Assembly (NCBI GenBank): GCA_021818865.1
Contig: JAKASX010000011.1
Location: forward strand, 1-57,673
Reading direction: 5' to 3'
DNA: 57,673 bases
Source: Acidobacteriota bacterium
Lineage (GTDB): Bacteria; Acidobacteriota; Terriglobia; Acidiferrales; UBA7541
Position numbers and translations under genes: made by a program. Shown here piece by piece: positions 44,436-52,754 of this stretch (its first letter is position 1; each line of letters opens with the position of its first letter). The notes under the pieces were generated by a model, which searched no databases, was not told where the DNA came from, and saw only the letters and a program-made list of their open reading frames with translations.

Positions 44436-45647
44436 TCAATGGCGGAAGGTGTTGGCCGGCGGAAGCGCATAGACTTTCAGAGCGCTGTCAGACTCGATTG
44501 CAAGAAGAGTCCCGTCCGGTGATAGGGCCGTCCGGTTCTCGTGAATTACCCAGGGCGTCCACGGCGATGTGCCTTTGACTTTTACGGTGTAGATTGCACG
44601 GAGGCACGGAATGCTGTACACGACCACTCGATCGTTTGACCCGAATGCGTACATGTCCAGGGCCTCAATGGTCAAGCCTCTTCGTCTGTTCTCCATAACG
44701 GCGAACCTGTCGCCGCGGCTCGACGCGACAAGCTCGCCGAAAGACCGGTTCTTTGGGAGGCTGACATCGAGGAGGGGCGTACCCTCGGGCGTGGTAATGA
44801 CCATCTTTCTCCCTGCTTCGAGCACCAGGGTGTTGTCGTTGGCGACGTTTGTCACTAGACGCATGGGACCGAGCATCTCGGTGTCCAAGCCGAGGGGCCG
44901 ATGGGGTTTGCAGGCCCCGCCGATGGGACGAATGCAGGGCTGGGGCGGTACCCCCCAAGTCTCGACTAACCAGCGGTCAGCGACACCGTAAAACGTTAGG
45001 GACCCTCCCTCCGTCCACGACGCGGTGACGGCGAGGGTGTTTGTGTCGACCAGTTCAACCCGATCGAGCCCTCGCTGACTGTAAGAAATGAGGAGCGTCT
45101 GTCTGGTCGGTGAGATTCCGATGTGCAACGACGTGAGAGAATCTGGGGTCGGCAGATCTTGCTCTCGGAGCACCGCGAGGCTAGGCGAGAACAAGCCGAG
45201 CTTTCCTCCCGCGCATGTGAGAAACTTCCCTCCGCCGATGCCAAAGAAACAAACAGGAAGTGACTGAGTTGGCCACGCATGGAGAGCCAGCTTCCGGCCG
45301 GTCCTTGCGTCGAGTATTAGAACGTGCAGGTGCGCCGGCTCGGGCTGGGGAAAACCCGCATACTTTTTCTGAGCGGCTGTCGGAGGGCCGTCGTACGTTA
45401 GCCAGGCCCAAGCCAGCCGATCGTTTGCAGTGAAGTCGAGCGCGTAAAATCTCGGGCGGTAGCTGTTTGACTGGCGAACTTGCTCGTAGCCGAACCTATG
45501 CAGATCCATTTCCCAAAGCGGATGCGCCTTGTCGGGCTTCGGTTGAGAGGCTTGCGTTCGCGCTTCCCCAGACGCCAGGACCGCTGCGCCCGCCACGGTC
45601 AGAGCCAGCAGCCTCCGGATTTTCGTCCCCAACACCCGGCCGCTCAT
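44436..45647 (-). CDS. Secreted protein with beta-propeller-like repeats, unknown function
   Basis: 403 residues if started at ATG 45647 (MSGRVLGTKIRRLLALTVAG); a longer start at 45707 is possible. Signal peptide ends near SGEARTQA. The mature part has strand motifs like ALDFTANDRLAWAWLTYDG, LHVLILDARTGRKLALHAWP and TALSPDGTLLAIESDSALKV, which look like WD40/YVTN-type blades. I recognise similar secreted acidobacterial proteins, but no function. Extracytoplasmic location is inferred. Confidence 0.75.
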   Translation of the reverse strand: MSGRVLGTKIRRLLALTVAGAAVLASGEARTQASQPKPDKAHPLWEMDLHRFGYEQVRQSNSYRPRFYALDFTANDRLAWAWLTYDGPPTAAQKKYAGFPQPEPAHLHVLILDARTGRKLALHAWPTQSLPVCFFGIGGGKFLTCAGGKLGLFSPSLAVLREQDLPTPDSLTSLHIGISPTRQTLLISYSQRGLDRVELVDTNTLAVTASWTEGGSLTFYGVADRWLVETWGVPPQPCIRPIGGACKPHRPLGLDTEMLGPMRLVTNVANDNTLVLEAGRKMVITTPEGTPLLDVSLPKNRSFGELVASSRGDRFAVMENRRRGLTIEALDMYAFGSNDRVVVYSIPCLRAIYTVKVKGTSPWTPWVIHENRTALSPDGTLLAIESDSALKVYALPPANTFRH

Positions 45648-45807
45648 CTGCGTCCCCGCTCGCTGGGTCGTCCCGGGACCCGGGTTGCAGAATTGTACAT
45701 TAGACACGTCTGCCTAGGCATCTCGACCGCTCCCCCGGCCCCCTTTTCCGAAGAGTCGGCTAGGCGCTGCGGTTTCCGCAGCGTCCACTCCAACGCGCTT
45801 GGCCAGG

Positions 45808-47298
45808 TCACGACACCCCCATTTTATCCGGAGTTTCCGGCGGTGCCTCGAAATCCGGCGAGCTTTCGAATCCGTTGCGCTCGGCGCGCGTCAGCAGGCT
45901 CACGGCAATCACGACGGCGAAATTCAGGCAGAGCGCGACGAATCCCGCGTTCAATCCGGCGATAGGGTCCCTGCCGCTCAGGACCAGAAGCGTCACTGCG
46001 CCCACGCCCGCGATCATCCCGCTCCAAACGGCGGCGCGCGTCACGCGCTTCCAATAAAGGCCCAGAATCACGCCGGGGAAAAATTGCGTGATGCCGTCGT
46101 AGCCGAGCAGCAAGAGTCCAACAATGCTCTTCGCTCCGAGGATGGCGAAAAGCACCGCAACGCCGGTCATCACGCCGACCATCAGCTTTGCCATGCGCGC
46201 CACTGACGGTTCGCTCATCGCGGGCGTGAAAATCGGCCGAAAGAAATTTTTCGCAAAGAGCGTGGCCGCGGCGAGAATCAGCATCGCAGCCGGCACCATC
46301 GCCGTCAGCGCGCCCGCTCCGCCGACGACGCCCAGAAACCATGCCGGAAACGTTCGCCGGGTCATCGTCAGCAGCGACAGGTCACCGTCGTGCAAACCGG
46401 GCACGATCAGCAGCGCGGCAAATCCGGCAAAAAGCACCAGCGGGTAGGTGATCGTGTAAAGCGGCATGAAGACGGCGTTCCGGCGCACGACGTCGCTGGT
46501 TTTCGCGGTGAACGATGCGGCAAACAGGTGCGGCCACATGAACGCGCCGAGGGCGTTCAGGAAGACGGTGGAAACAAACCAACTCCGGCCCAGATTCGCC
46601 GTATTTCCCGGCAAGACCAATTGCTTCGGATGGGCCTTCGCGAGCGCCGCAAACATCGGCCCGATCCCGTGGAAGTAGACGTAGGGAACGCCGATGCCGA
46701 TAACGGCTACCACCCCGAGCAGCAACGCGTCTTTCAGAATGCTCATCCACGCCACCGCGCGGATTCCGCTCGTATAAACAAACGCCGCGACTGCCGCGGC
46801 CGCCAGCAGCATCGCCCATGTTTTTCCGACGCCGCCGAAACTCGCCACGCGCACGATGTCCCCGAGTCCCGTCAGTTGCAAATCCACATACGGCACCAGG
46901 AACACCACGCCCACTAGCGCCACGAATGCGCCGAGCCGCTTGCTCGCGTAGCGCTTCTCGAAAAAATCGGATTCCGTTTGCAATTTGTGCGCCCGGCCGA
47001 GTTCCCAAAGTTGCGGCAGGAAAAAATAGGACGCCACGTATCCGAGCGACATGTAGCCCATGATGTAAAACGCCGGCGCGCCCCGCGAATACGCCCATCC
47101 GCTCGCGCCGAGCAGCGTGAACGTCGTATAGCCTTCGCCGGCCATCAGCAGCCAGACGAGCAGCGTGCCGAATCCGCGCCCGGCCACCGTCCACTGCTCG
47201 AGATCCATTTTCCGCCGCAAGCCGGCGTAGAAGCCCATCGCCACGCCCACGCCGACCACGCCAATCATTACGGCCAGCGCGATCGCGGAAGCGCTCAT
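45808..47298 (-). CDS. Sodium/solute symporter (SSS family)
   Basis: 496 residues with about 13 membrane segments. MSASAIALAVMIGVVGVGVA begins the first; LEQWTVAGRGFGTLLVWLLM and GEGYTTFTLLGASGWAYSRG are the conserved early SSS motifs, and GYDGITQFFPGVILGLYWKR lies in a late helix. The DUF3311 partner just upstream suggests the monocarboxylate/acetate-type (MctP) branch, which usually has such a small protein. Import of an organic acid with Na+ is the likely job. Confidence 0.9.
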   Translation of the reverse strand: MSASAIALAVMIGVVGVGVAMGFYAGLRRKMDLEQWTVAGRGFGTLLVWLLMAGEGYTTFTLLGASGWAYSRGAPAFYIMGYMSLGYVASYFFLPQLWELGRAHKLQTESDFFEKRYASKRLGAFVALVGVVFLVPYVDLQLTGLGDIVRVASFGGVGKTWAMLLAAAAVAAFVYTSGIRAVAWMSILKDALLLGVVAVIGIGVPYVYFHGIGPMFAALAKAHPKQLVLPGNTANLGRSWFVSTVFLNALGAFMWPHLFAASFTAKTSDVVRRNAVFMPLYTITYPLVLFAGFAALLIVPGLHDGDLSLLTMTRRTFPAWFLGVVGGAGALTAMVPAAMLILAAATLFAKNFFRPIFTPAMSEPSVARMAKLMVGVMTGVAVLFAILGAKSIVGLLLLGYDGITQFFPGVILGLYWKRVTRAAVWSGMIAGVGAVTLLVLSGRDPIAGLNAGFVALCLNFAVVIAVSLLTRAERNGFESSPDFEAPPETPDKMGVS

Positions 47299-47555
47299 CG
47301 CGAATCGCCTTTCGTGGTATTCGCCTCAGCCGGTTCCGCTTTCCGGTCTCGCGTGTAGACCAACCACATGCACAGCGTTGTCAGTGGAATCCACAGAATC
47401 AGCCAAAACAAATTGAAGGGAATTCCCAACACGACGGGATGGATTCGGTTCCACAGCGGCACCGTGAAACAGAGCGCAAGAAAAGGGACGACGGCCAGCA
47501 GCAGCGCGCCCAGCGTCGGCCTTCGCAGCAGTTCGCTTTTGCGCGCGTTATTCAC
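47295..47555 (-). CDS. DUF3311 small membrane protein
   Basis: 86 residues with two membrane segments (about 15-34 and 44-66): LGALLLAVVPFLALCFTVPL and FNLFWLILWIPLTTLCMWLV. The W-NRIHPVVLGIPFNLFW pattern is DUF3311, known to be encoded next to SSS symporters. Its stop overlaps the symporter start by four bases, so the two are translated together, most likely as a membrane complex. Confidence 0.92.
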   Translation of the reverse strand: MNNARKSELLRRPTLGALLLAVVPFLALCFTVPLWNRIHPVVLGIPFNLFWLILWIPLTTLCMWLVYTRDRKAEPAEANTTKGDSR

Positions 47556-47633
47556 GTTGTCCGTTTCGACGCGGCAAGCCGCACCGCCGACATCGGCCGA
47601 CGGCCACGCCCAACGTCCGGGGCGCGCATCATA

Positions 47634-49007
47634 TCAATTGTCAGGGAAGTAGGGAAGCCGGCGCGGCTCGGCCAGCCGCGCCGCGACCGGGCTCGAAAGC
47701 AGACCGAGCAGATCGCGCTTGACCCATCGCCGCGAAGTGAACTTGCGCACCACGCGCGGCATCCAATCGGCGCCGTAACAAAGCTCGAAACCTTCTTTCA
47801 GCAGCGACTCCAGAACGCCCGGCGCGCAGTGCGGATGATTCCAGACCAGGTGCTTCGTGTCGAATTGTCCCCAATCGTTTTGCGCGATGCCGTGGGCCGT
47901 TTCCACTTCCGACCACATCGCCGTGCGGGGGTGCGGCGTGACGATGGTAATTTGCGTCACGTCCAACCGCATCGAAGCCAGCGTTCGCAGGTCTTCCCGG
48001 ATCGCTTCCGGCGTTTCCGTGGGGAATCCGATGATGTAATAGCCATGCGCGTAGAGGCCGCAGCGGTTCAGCCGTTCGGCCAGTTCGCGCGAAGCATCCA
48101 CTTTTTCGTTTTTCCGGATCTGTTTCAGCACGTCCTGATGAAAACTCTCGATGCCAAACAGCGCGCCTTCCATCCCCAACTCCATCCAGCGATCGAAATT
48201 GCGCAGAAACAGGTCCACGCGCGACTGCACCAGCCAGCGAATCCGGTAACGAGCTAGCAATTCGATCACCGCTTCGGCGTGTTGCGGCAGATTGCCGAAA
48301 TTTTCGTCGAGGATGAGGACGTATTGTACGCCGTGCGAAGCGTAGAACTGGATCGCGCGCTCGATCGCCTCGAGCGGAATCGCCCGCGGCCGCGGCGCGA
48401 ACGCCGTCGTCTGGCAGAACGTGCACTGGAAGCTGCAGCCGCGCGCGGTGAAAAGAATTCCCACGGGAAACGGCCATCCTCCCGGCAGCCGGAATTCGCT
48501 GACGAGCGGCGGATGCCGAATGAACTCGATTCGCTTGCCCAGAAGCTGCGCCACGTCCTCTTCGGCGTAGCTCGTAAAAACCTTGTCGAAATCCGTCTGC
48601 ACCGCGGGCGTCAGCGCGCCGTAATTTCCCGCCCAAAGCTGCCGCACTCCCGCGCGCCGCGCGTCTTCCGCCATTTGCAGGATGCGCGGCGTCTCTTCGA
48701 GATAAAACGAGAACCCGACCGCGTCCCAGCCTTCTTCGAGCACGCGCGAAAACTCCGCTCGCGTCGGATATTCCAAAATTCGCAATTCCGGCAGATTCTG
48801 CCGCAAAAATCGCAGCCCGAACGAAATCCGCCGCGGCATCCGGAAACGCCAACGGAAATTTTCCGGCGCGTTTTCGCGGTAGTAGTCGTAGAGCCCTGGC
48901 TCGCGCGATACGGTGGTCAGCAGAATTTTCGCGGACGTCTTCTTGGCGCCGAGATGTGGGATTGGTGCGGATTCGATGGTTGCGCGTACGGTATCGGGCT
49001 GCGCCAT
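47634..49007 (-). CDS. B12-binding-type radical SAM protein
   Basis: 457 residues from ATG 49007 behind GGGGGAGA. Residues about 25-165 form a cobalamin-binding-like Rossmann domain (AVGFSFYLEETPRILQMAED, AGNYGALTPAV), then the radical SAM core with the Cys191-x3-Cys195-x2-Cys198 motif in ARGCSFQCTFCQT, and YYIIGFPTETPEAIREDL. The layout is that of methyltransferase/hopanoid-type or anaerobic cyclase-type B12 radical SAM enzymes. Substrate unknown. Near the symporter but in a separate unit, probably not cotranscribed. Confidence 0.88.
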   Translation of the reverse strand: MAQPDTVRATIESAPIPHLGAKKTSAKILLTTVSREPGLYDYYRENAPENFRWRFRMPRRISFGLRFLRQNLPELRILEYPTRAEFSRVLEEGWDAVGFSFYLEETPRILQMAEDARRAGVRQLWAGNYGALTPAVQTDFDKVFTSYAEEDVAQLLGKRIEFIRHPPLVSEFRLPGGWPFPVGILFTARGCSFQCTFCQTTAFAPRPRAIPLEAIERAIQFYASHGVQYVLILDENFGNLPQHAEAVIELLARYRIRWLVQSRVDLFLRNFDRWMELGMEGALFGIESFHQDVLKQIRKNEKVDASRELAERLNRCGLYAHGYYIIGFPTETPEAIREDLRTLASMRLDVTQITIVTPHPRTAMWSEVETAHGIAQNDWGQFDTKHLVWNHPHCAPGVLESLLKEGFELCYGADWMPRVVRKFTSRRWVKRDLLGLLSSPVAARLAEPRRLPYFPDN

Positions 49008-49273
49008 GCGGGTATCTCTCCCCCTTTTGAATTCCTCACGGACGCCCACCCCTACAGCCGTTCCATGCAGCGCGCTTCCCCCACGCAACGAAGAGAAACC
49101 GGAGCGGCTGGGAAACTCCGCCGCGGTTTCATAAACGCCTCCCCGTTACTTGCCGGTAGATTAACACTTTCGCGCGCTTGGCGTACCCCTCTTCCTTTCT
49201 GGCCGGCCATCGGGCAGTAACATACAATGTCTGCCGGTCAGCCGGTTCTGTTTTGGGGGAGAGCGCAAACGAA

Positions 49274-49600
49274 ATGAGTTACGATCTGCAAATTGATCCG
49301 CAGGAAGTGAAGGAAAAACTCGATCGGGGCGAATCGCTCGTTCTGCTCGACGTGCGCGAGCCGTGGGAACACGAAATCTGCCGCATCGCGGGTTCGGTCC
49401 TCGTTCCGATGGCCGTTCTGCCTTCGCGCCTCGATTGGCTCGAGGAAAAGCAGAACGTGGTCGTCTATTGCCACATGGGCATGCGCAGCCTGAACGCCGC
49501 TGCGTGGCTGCGCGAACAGGGAGTCGCAGGCGCGCGTTCTCTTGCCGGCGGCATCGCGCGCTGGACGGACGAAATTGATTCGTCGCTCGCGCGTTACTAG
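49274..49600 (+). CDS. Rhodanese-like sulfurtransferase domain protein
   Basis: 108 residues from ATG 49274. Single rhodanese domain: SLVLLDVREPWEHEICRIAG with the substrate-like motif and the active-site loop VVVYCHMGMRSLNAAAWL, where Cys is the persulfide-carrying residue, then GARSLAGGIARWTDEID. It can carry sulfur or act as phosphatase-like redox sensor. It lies upstream of the ArsC-like selenoprotein, in the same direction; linkage is not proven. Confidence 0.93.
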   Translation: MSYDLQIDPQEVKEKLDRGESLVLLDVREPWEHEICRIAGSVLVPMAVLPSRLDWLEEKQNVVVYCHMGMRSLNAAAWLREQGVAGARSLAGGIARWTDEIDSSLARY

Positions 49601-49632
49601 CGTAATGAGTCGCAAATATGTTTACGCTGCCT

Positions 49633-49650
49633 GCCGGGCTGAAGCCCGGC
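49633..49650. repeat. GCCGGGCTGAAGCCCGGC palindrome
   Basis: Perfect 18-base palindrome 33 bases after the rhodanese stop. Same core (GGGCT-GAAG-CC) as the family A palindromes. May act as terminator stem or repeat unit. Confidence 0.8.
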
Positions 49651-49735
49651 GCTACATATGATTCGCTCCATCGGCAGCGTCAACATTTCCAAGACGCAGG
49701 AGACTAGCTCTGCGGGGCGGCGGCACGGAGTTGGC

Positions 49736-49768
49736 GGTGGCACGGGCATCTTGCCTGTGTCGCACTGC
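49736..49768. repeat. TGGCACGGGCA inverted repeat
   Basis: GGTGGCACGGGCATCTTGCC then TGTGTCGCACTG, an imperfect palindrome similar to the inner palindrome at 39112-39143. Confidence 0.6.
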
Positions 49769-49842
49769 TGGGCGGCCTGGCGGCTGCGTGTCGCTGAGCT
49801 TGATCCCGGCTCGGCCCAAGATCCTGTTGGGGGACGCGTCCA

Positions 49843-50193
49843 ATGCCGAAAATGAAATTGAAAATGTACCTGAAGCCCACTTGAACCTCCTGCCGCAAAG
49901 CAAGAGGTCTCTTGCAAAAAACGCATTCGGAACTGGACCTGCGCGATCTCGGCAAGCAGCCGCTCAGCGAAGCCGAACTCGACGCGCTCATCGGCGAGCG
50001 GGATTATCGCCTGTTTCTCAACGCGAAAAACGAACTCTATCGCGAGCGCAACATGAAGCAGAATCCGCCCTCGAGGTCAGAAGCCATTCGCCTGATAGCG
50101 AAGCATCCGAATCTGATTCGCCGGCCCATCGTCATTGCGGGGAAACGCATCGTTATCGGTTACGATGAGGAGGCGCTCGCTTCGCTCAAATAA
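49843..50193 (+). CDS. ArsC/Spx-family selenoprotein, TGA at 49882-49884 read as selenocysteine
   Basis: 116 residues if the in-frame TGA is translated. From ATG 49843 (behind GGGGGA) the frame reads MPKMKLKMYLKPT-[TGA]-TSCRKARGLLQ and on without a break to TAA at 50193. The family start is KPTCxxC; here the first Cys codon is TGA and the second (C17) remains, giving U-T-S-C. The rest is a good ArsC/YffB-type thioredoxin fold: LSEAELDALIGERDYRLFLN, SRSEAIRLIAKHPNLIRRPI, VIGYDEEALASL. Sec-containing ArsC-like proteins have been reported in bacteria. A caller that ignores Sec would start at TTG 49912 and lose the active site. Reduction of a thiol, arsenate or other oxyanion is possible; substrate unknown. 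Confidence 0.85.
49885..49920 (+). promoter_or_regulatory. Bacterial SECIS element
   Basis: Directly downstream of the TGA. The stem GCAAG (49900-49904) pairs with CTTGC (49911-49915) around the loop AGGTCT; the inner A-T closes it further. E. coli fdhF has a loop AGGUCU too, with its GG at +19/+20 from the UGA; here GG is at +22/+23. A lower alternative pairing ACCTC/GAGGT is present. The match of loop, distance and stem is strong for SelB recognition. Confidence 0.8.
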
Positions 50194-50237
50194 TCGCGCG
50201 AGCGCCGGGGCAGGGAAGCGGGAGACAGCGACGGAAC

Positions 50238-51086
50238 ATGCCGGTCATCGACATTCACGTTCACATTCAGCCGCTCGAAATGTTCAAGCCGCAGAATCTC
50301 GCGCTCATTCAGCGCGGCCGCAAGGATTACGCCCGCGTCGTCGAATTCTCGCAAAATCCCGTCGCGTTCCTGAAATTCATGGACGAAGTCGGCGTCGAAC
50401 GCGCCGGACTGATCAATTACGTCAGCCCGGACATCATCGGTTTCACCGCCGAAGTGAACGATTGGGTCGCGCGCTACGCTTCGGCCGATCCCAGGCGCCT
50501 GATCGCGTTCGGCTCGGTGCATCCACGCTTCATCGAAGACGCCGCTCGCGAAGTCGAGCGCCTCGCCAATCTCGGCATTCGCGGCCTGAAACTCCATCCC
50601 TCGCATCAGGTCGTCGCGCCCAACGCCTATCGCGAAGGAATGGCCAAGCTCGGCGCGATCTACGAACGCGCGCAATCGCTTGGTCTGCCCGTGATGATTC
50701 ACACCGGCACTTCCATTTTTCCCGGCGCGCGCAATCTCTACGCCCAGCCCATGCTCGTCGACGATGTCGCCATCGATTTTCCCGATCTCACGATCCTGCT
50801 CGCTCACGGCGGCCGCCCGCTGTGGATGAACGAAGCGTTTTTCCTCGTTCGCCGCCATCCCAACGTGTTTTTGGAGCTTTCCGGCATTCCGCCGCAGCGC
50901 CTGATGGAATATTTTCCGCGGCTCGAGGAAGTTGCCGACAAATCCATTTTCGGCACCGATTGGCCCGGTCCCGGCGTCCCGGAAATCGCCGGCAACATCC
51001 GTAAATTTCAAGCGCTGCCGATTTCGGCCGAGGCTCAGGGTAAGATTTTGTACGACAACGCCGCTCGCCTGTTCCCGTCGCGCTGA
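50238..51086 (+). CDS. Amidohydrolase family metal-dependent hydrolase (amidohydrolase-2 type)
   Basis: 282 residues. TIM barrel with the metal-binding HxH in VIDIHVHIQP, His in LKLHPSHQV, HTGTSIFPGA and LLAHGGRPLW, and the final Asp in IFGTDWPGPGV. These are the ligands of the amidohydrolase-2/ACMSD-like group, which decarboxylate or hydrolyse aromatic or dicarboxylic acids. Between the selenoprotein gene and the 3-hydroxyacyl-CoA dehydrogenase gene; a role in aromatic acid metabolism is possible. Confidence 0.9.
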   Translation: MPVIDIHVHIQPLEMFKPQNLALIQRGRKDYARVVEFSQNPVAFLKFMDEVGVERAGLINYVSPDIIGFTAEVNDWVARYASADPRRLIAFGSVHPRFIEDAAREVERLANLGIRGLKLHPSHQVVAPNAYREGMAKLGAIYERAQSLGLPVMIHTGTSIFPGARNLYAQPMLVDDVAIDFPDLTILLAHGGRPLWMNEAFFLVRRHPNVFLELSGIPPQRLMEYFPRLEEVADKSIFGTDWPGPGVPEIAGNIRKFQALPISAEAQGKILYDNAARLFPSR

Positions 51087-51087
51087 G

Positions 51088-51136
51088 GGGTGGCACAAGC
51101 GTCCTGCGTGTGTAGCGCCGGGCTTTAGCGTGGCAA
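51088..51136. repeat. GGGCTTTAGC-type intergenic repeat
   Basis: GGTGGCACAAGCGTCCTGCG then TAGCGCCGGGCTTTAGCGTG; similar to the elements at 12064 and 49633. Confidence 0.55.
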
Positions 51137-51200
51137 GGTATTTTGTGTTGGAACGACTTGCGCGGCGCTCCGCGCGCCGTAGCAGTGAAAGGACGATCGC

Positions 51201-52067
51201 ATGCCCGTGAAAACAATCGCCGTCATCGGCGCCGGCACGATGGGCCGCGGCATCGCTTACGTTTCCGCGCTCGGCGGCTACGACACGATTCTCGAGGACG
51301 TTCGCCCGGAAATTCTGACCGAAGCGACGTCCTGGATTCGCCGCGCCTTCGAAGAAGGCGTCCAGCGCGGTAAAGTTTCCGCCGCCGACGCCCAATCCGC
51401 GCTTGGCCGCCTCCGCACGGCTGCCCGCGTCGAAGAGGCCGCGGACGCCGATCTCATCATCGAAGCCGCGCCCGAGGATATCGAGCTGAAAATCGAGCTG
51501 TTCGGCATCTTCGATAAATTCACGCGCGCCGAAACGATTCTCGCCACCAACACCTCTTCGCTTTCCATCACGGAAATGGCCGCCATCACCCAGCGCCCCG
51601 AGCTCTGCGTCGGCATGCACTTTTTCAATCCCGTGCCGAAAATGAAGCTGCTCGAGCTGGTCCGCGCGCTCGAAACGTCCGACGCAACCCTCGCCGCCTG
51701 CCGCGAAGTCGGCATCCGCATGGGCAAGGAGGTGGTTACCGTGCGCGAATCGCCGGGCTTTATCACCAGCCGCGTCAACGCGCTCATCGGCAACGAAGCT
51801 TTCGCCATGCTCGAAGCCGGGATCGCCTCGGCCGAAGACATCGACAAAGCCCTCAAGCTCGGCCTGAACCATCCGATGGGTCCATTCGAGCTCGTGGATC
51901 TCGTCGGGCTCGACGTTCGCCTGAGCATCCTTGAATATCTGCATCGCACGCTCGGCGAAAAATACCGTCCCTCGCCGCTGCTGCGCCAATACGTGAACGC
52001 GGGGCGACTGGGCCGCAAAGCCGGCCGCGGCGTCTACGACTATCGCGAATCGAAGCCCAAATCCTGA
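51201..52067 (+). CDS. 3-hydroxyacyl-CoA dehydrogenase (3-hydroxybutyryl-CoA type)
   Basis: 288 residues from ATG 51201. NAD-binding VIGAGTMGRGIAYVSALGG, catalytic His in GMHFFNPVPKMKLLELV, Ser in ATNTSSLSITEMA, and the C-terminal HCDH domain (GFITSRVNALIGNEAFAMLE, DLVGLDVRLSILEYLH). Oxidises 3-hydroxyacyl-CoA to 3-ketoacyl-CoA, or makes 3-hydroxybutyryl-CoA in the reverse direction. Fits with the crotonases at 39.2-41.6 kb, though 10 kb away. Confidence 0.95.
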   Translation: MPVKTIAVIGAGTMGRGIAYVSALGGYDTILEDVRPEILTEATSWIRRAFEEGVQRGKVSAADAQSALGRLRTAARVEEAADADLIIEAAPEDIELKIELFGIFDKFTRAETILATNTSSLSITEMAAITQRPELCVGMHFFNPVPKMKLLELVRALETSDATLAACREVGIRMGKEVVTVRESPGFITSRVNALIGNEAFAMLEAGIASAEDIDKALKLGLNHPMGPFELVDLVGLDVRLSILEYLHRTLGEKYRPSPLLRQYVNAGRLGRKAGRGVYDYRESKPKS

Positions 52068-52149
52068 CGCGCGGCCAACTGGCAGACGCATCCGCCCGTA
52101 CAAGCTCGTCTGGCCCCACCCTGCCGGGCCCTCGTACAATTGCCTCACG

Positions 52150-52680
52150 ATGAAACTCGCGGGCAAAATCCGCTTCGTTCAGGGCGACATCACCGACATG
52201 GACGTCGACGCGATCGTCAACGCCGCGAACAACGACCTCGTTCTCGGCGCGGGCGTGGCCGGCGCGATTCGACGCAAGGGAGGGGAAAAGATCCAGCAGG
52301 AATGCGACCGGATCGGCGCGATTCCCATCGGCACCGCCGCGATCACCACCGGCGGAAAGCTGAAAGCGCGCTGGGTGATTCACGCCGCCAGCATGGAACT
52401 CGGCGCGGCGACCACCCCCGACGCCCTGCGCGGTTCCACGCTCCATTCGCTTCATCTGGCGCGGCAAAAAGGCCTGAAGACCATCGCCTTTCCCGCCATT
52501 GGCGCCGGGATCGGCGGCTTCCCGCTCCGCGAATGCGCCGAAATCATGCTCCGCGCCGTCGCCGAGGATCTCCGCCAGCCCGGTTCTCTGGAAACGGTCT
52601 ATTTCGTCCTCTTCGACCGTCCCGCGTTCGATGCATTCACTGCCGTTTGGGAAAAAATGAAGGAGGAAGACGGCGCGTAA
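52150..52680 (+). CDS. Macro-domain protein (ADP-ribose related)
   Basis: 176 residues. MKLAGKIRFVQGDITDMDVD and VNAANNDLVLGAGVAGAIRR give the ADP-ribose-binding loops; the second loop is AFPAIGAGIGGFPLRECAEI. Likely an O-acetyl-ADP-ribose deacetylase or ADP-ribosyl-hydrolase, related to YmdB, in the cytoplasm. Start ATG 52150, without a strong ribosome site. No ADP-ribosyltransferase gene is adjacent. Confidence 0.94.
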   Translation: MKLAGKIRFVQGDITDMDVDAIVNAANNDLVLGAGVAGAIRRKGGEKIQQECDRIGAIPIGTAAITTGGKLKARWVIHAASMELGAATTPDALRGSTLHSLHLARQKGLKTIAFPAIGAGIGGFPLRECAEIMLRAVAEDLRQPGSLETVYFVLFDRPAFDAFTAVWEKMKEEDGA

Positions 52681-52754
52681 GCTCTAGGCGCTCGGAACTC
52701 GCCCGCGCCGCCCGGAGCAATACGCCCGCAAGCACTCCGCAATCGCGCCGTGCT

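Noticed and set aside
49882-49884. TGA as a simple nonsense mutation (pseudogene)
   Set aside because: The stop falls exactly on the conserved Cys codon and is followed by a correct-type hairpin, and the frame is otherwise intact. A random mutation would rarely do this. Not fully excluded without sel genes.
49912-50193. Short ArsC-like gene starting at TTG 49912
   Set aside because: This would lack the redox motif; the upstream frame, including the TGA, supplies the missing family N-terminus plus a SECIS-like hairpin.
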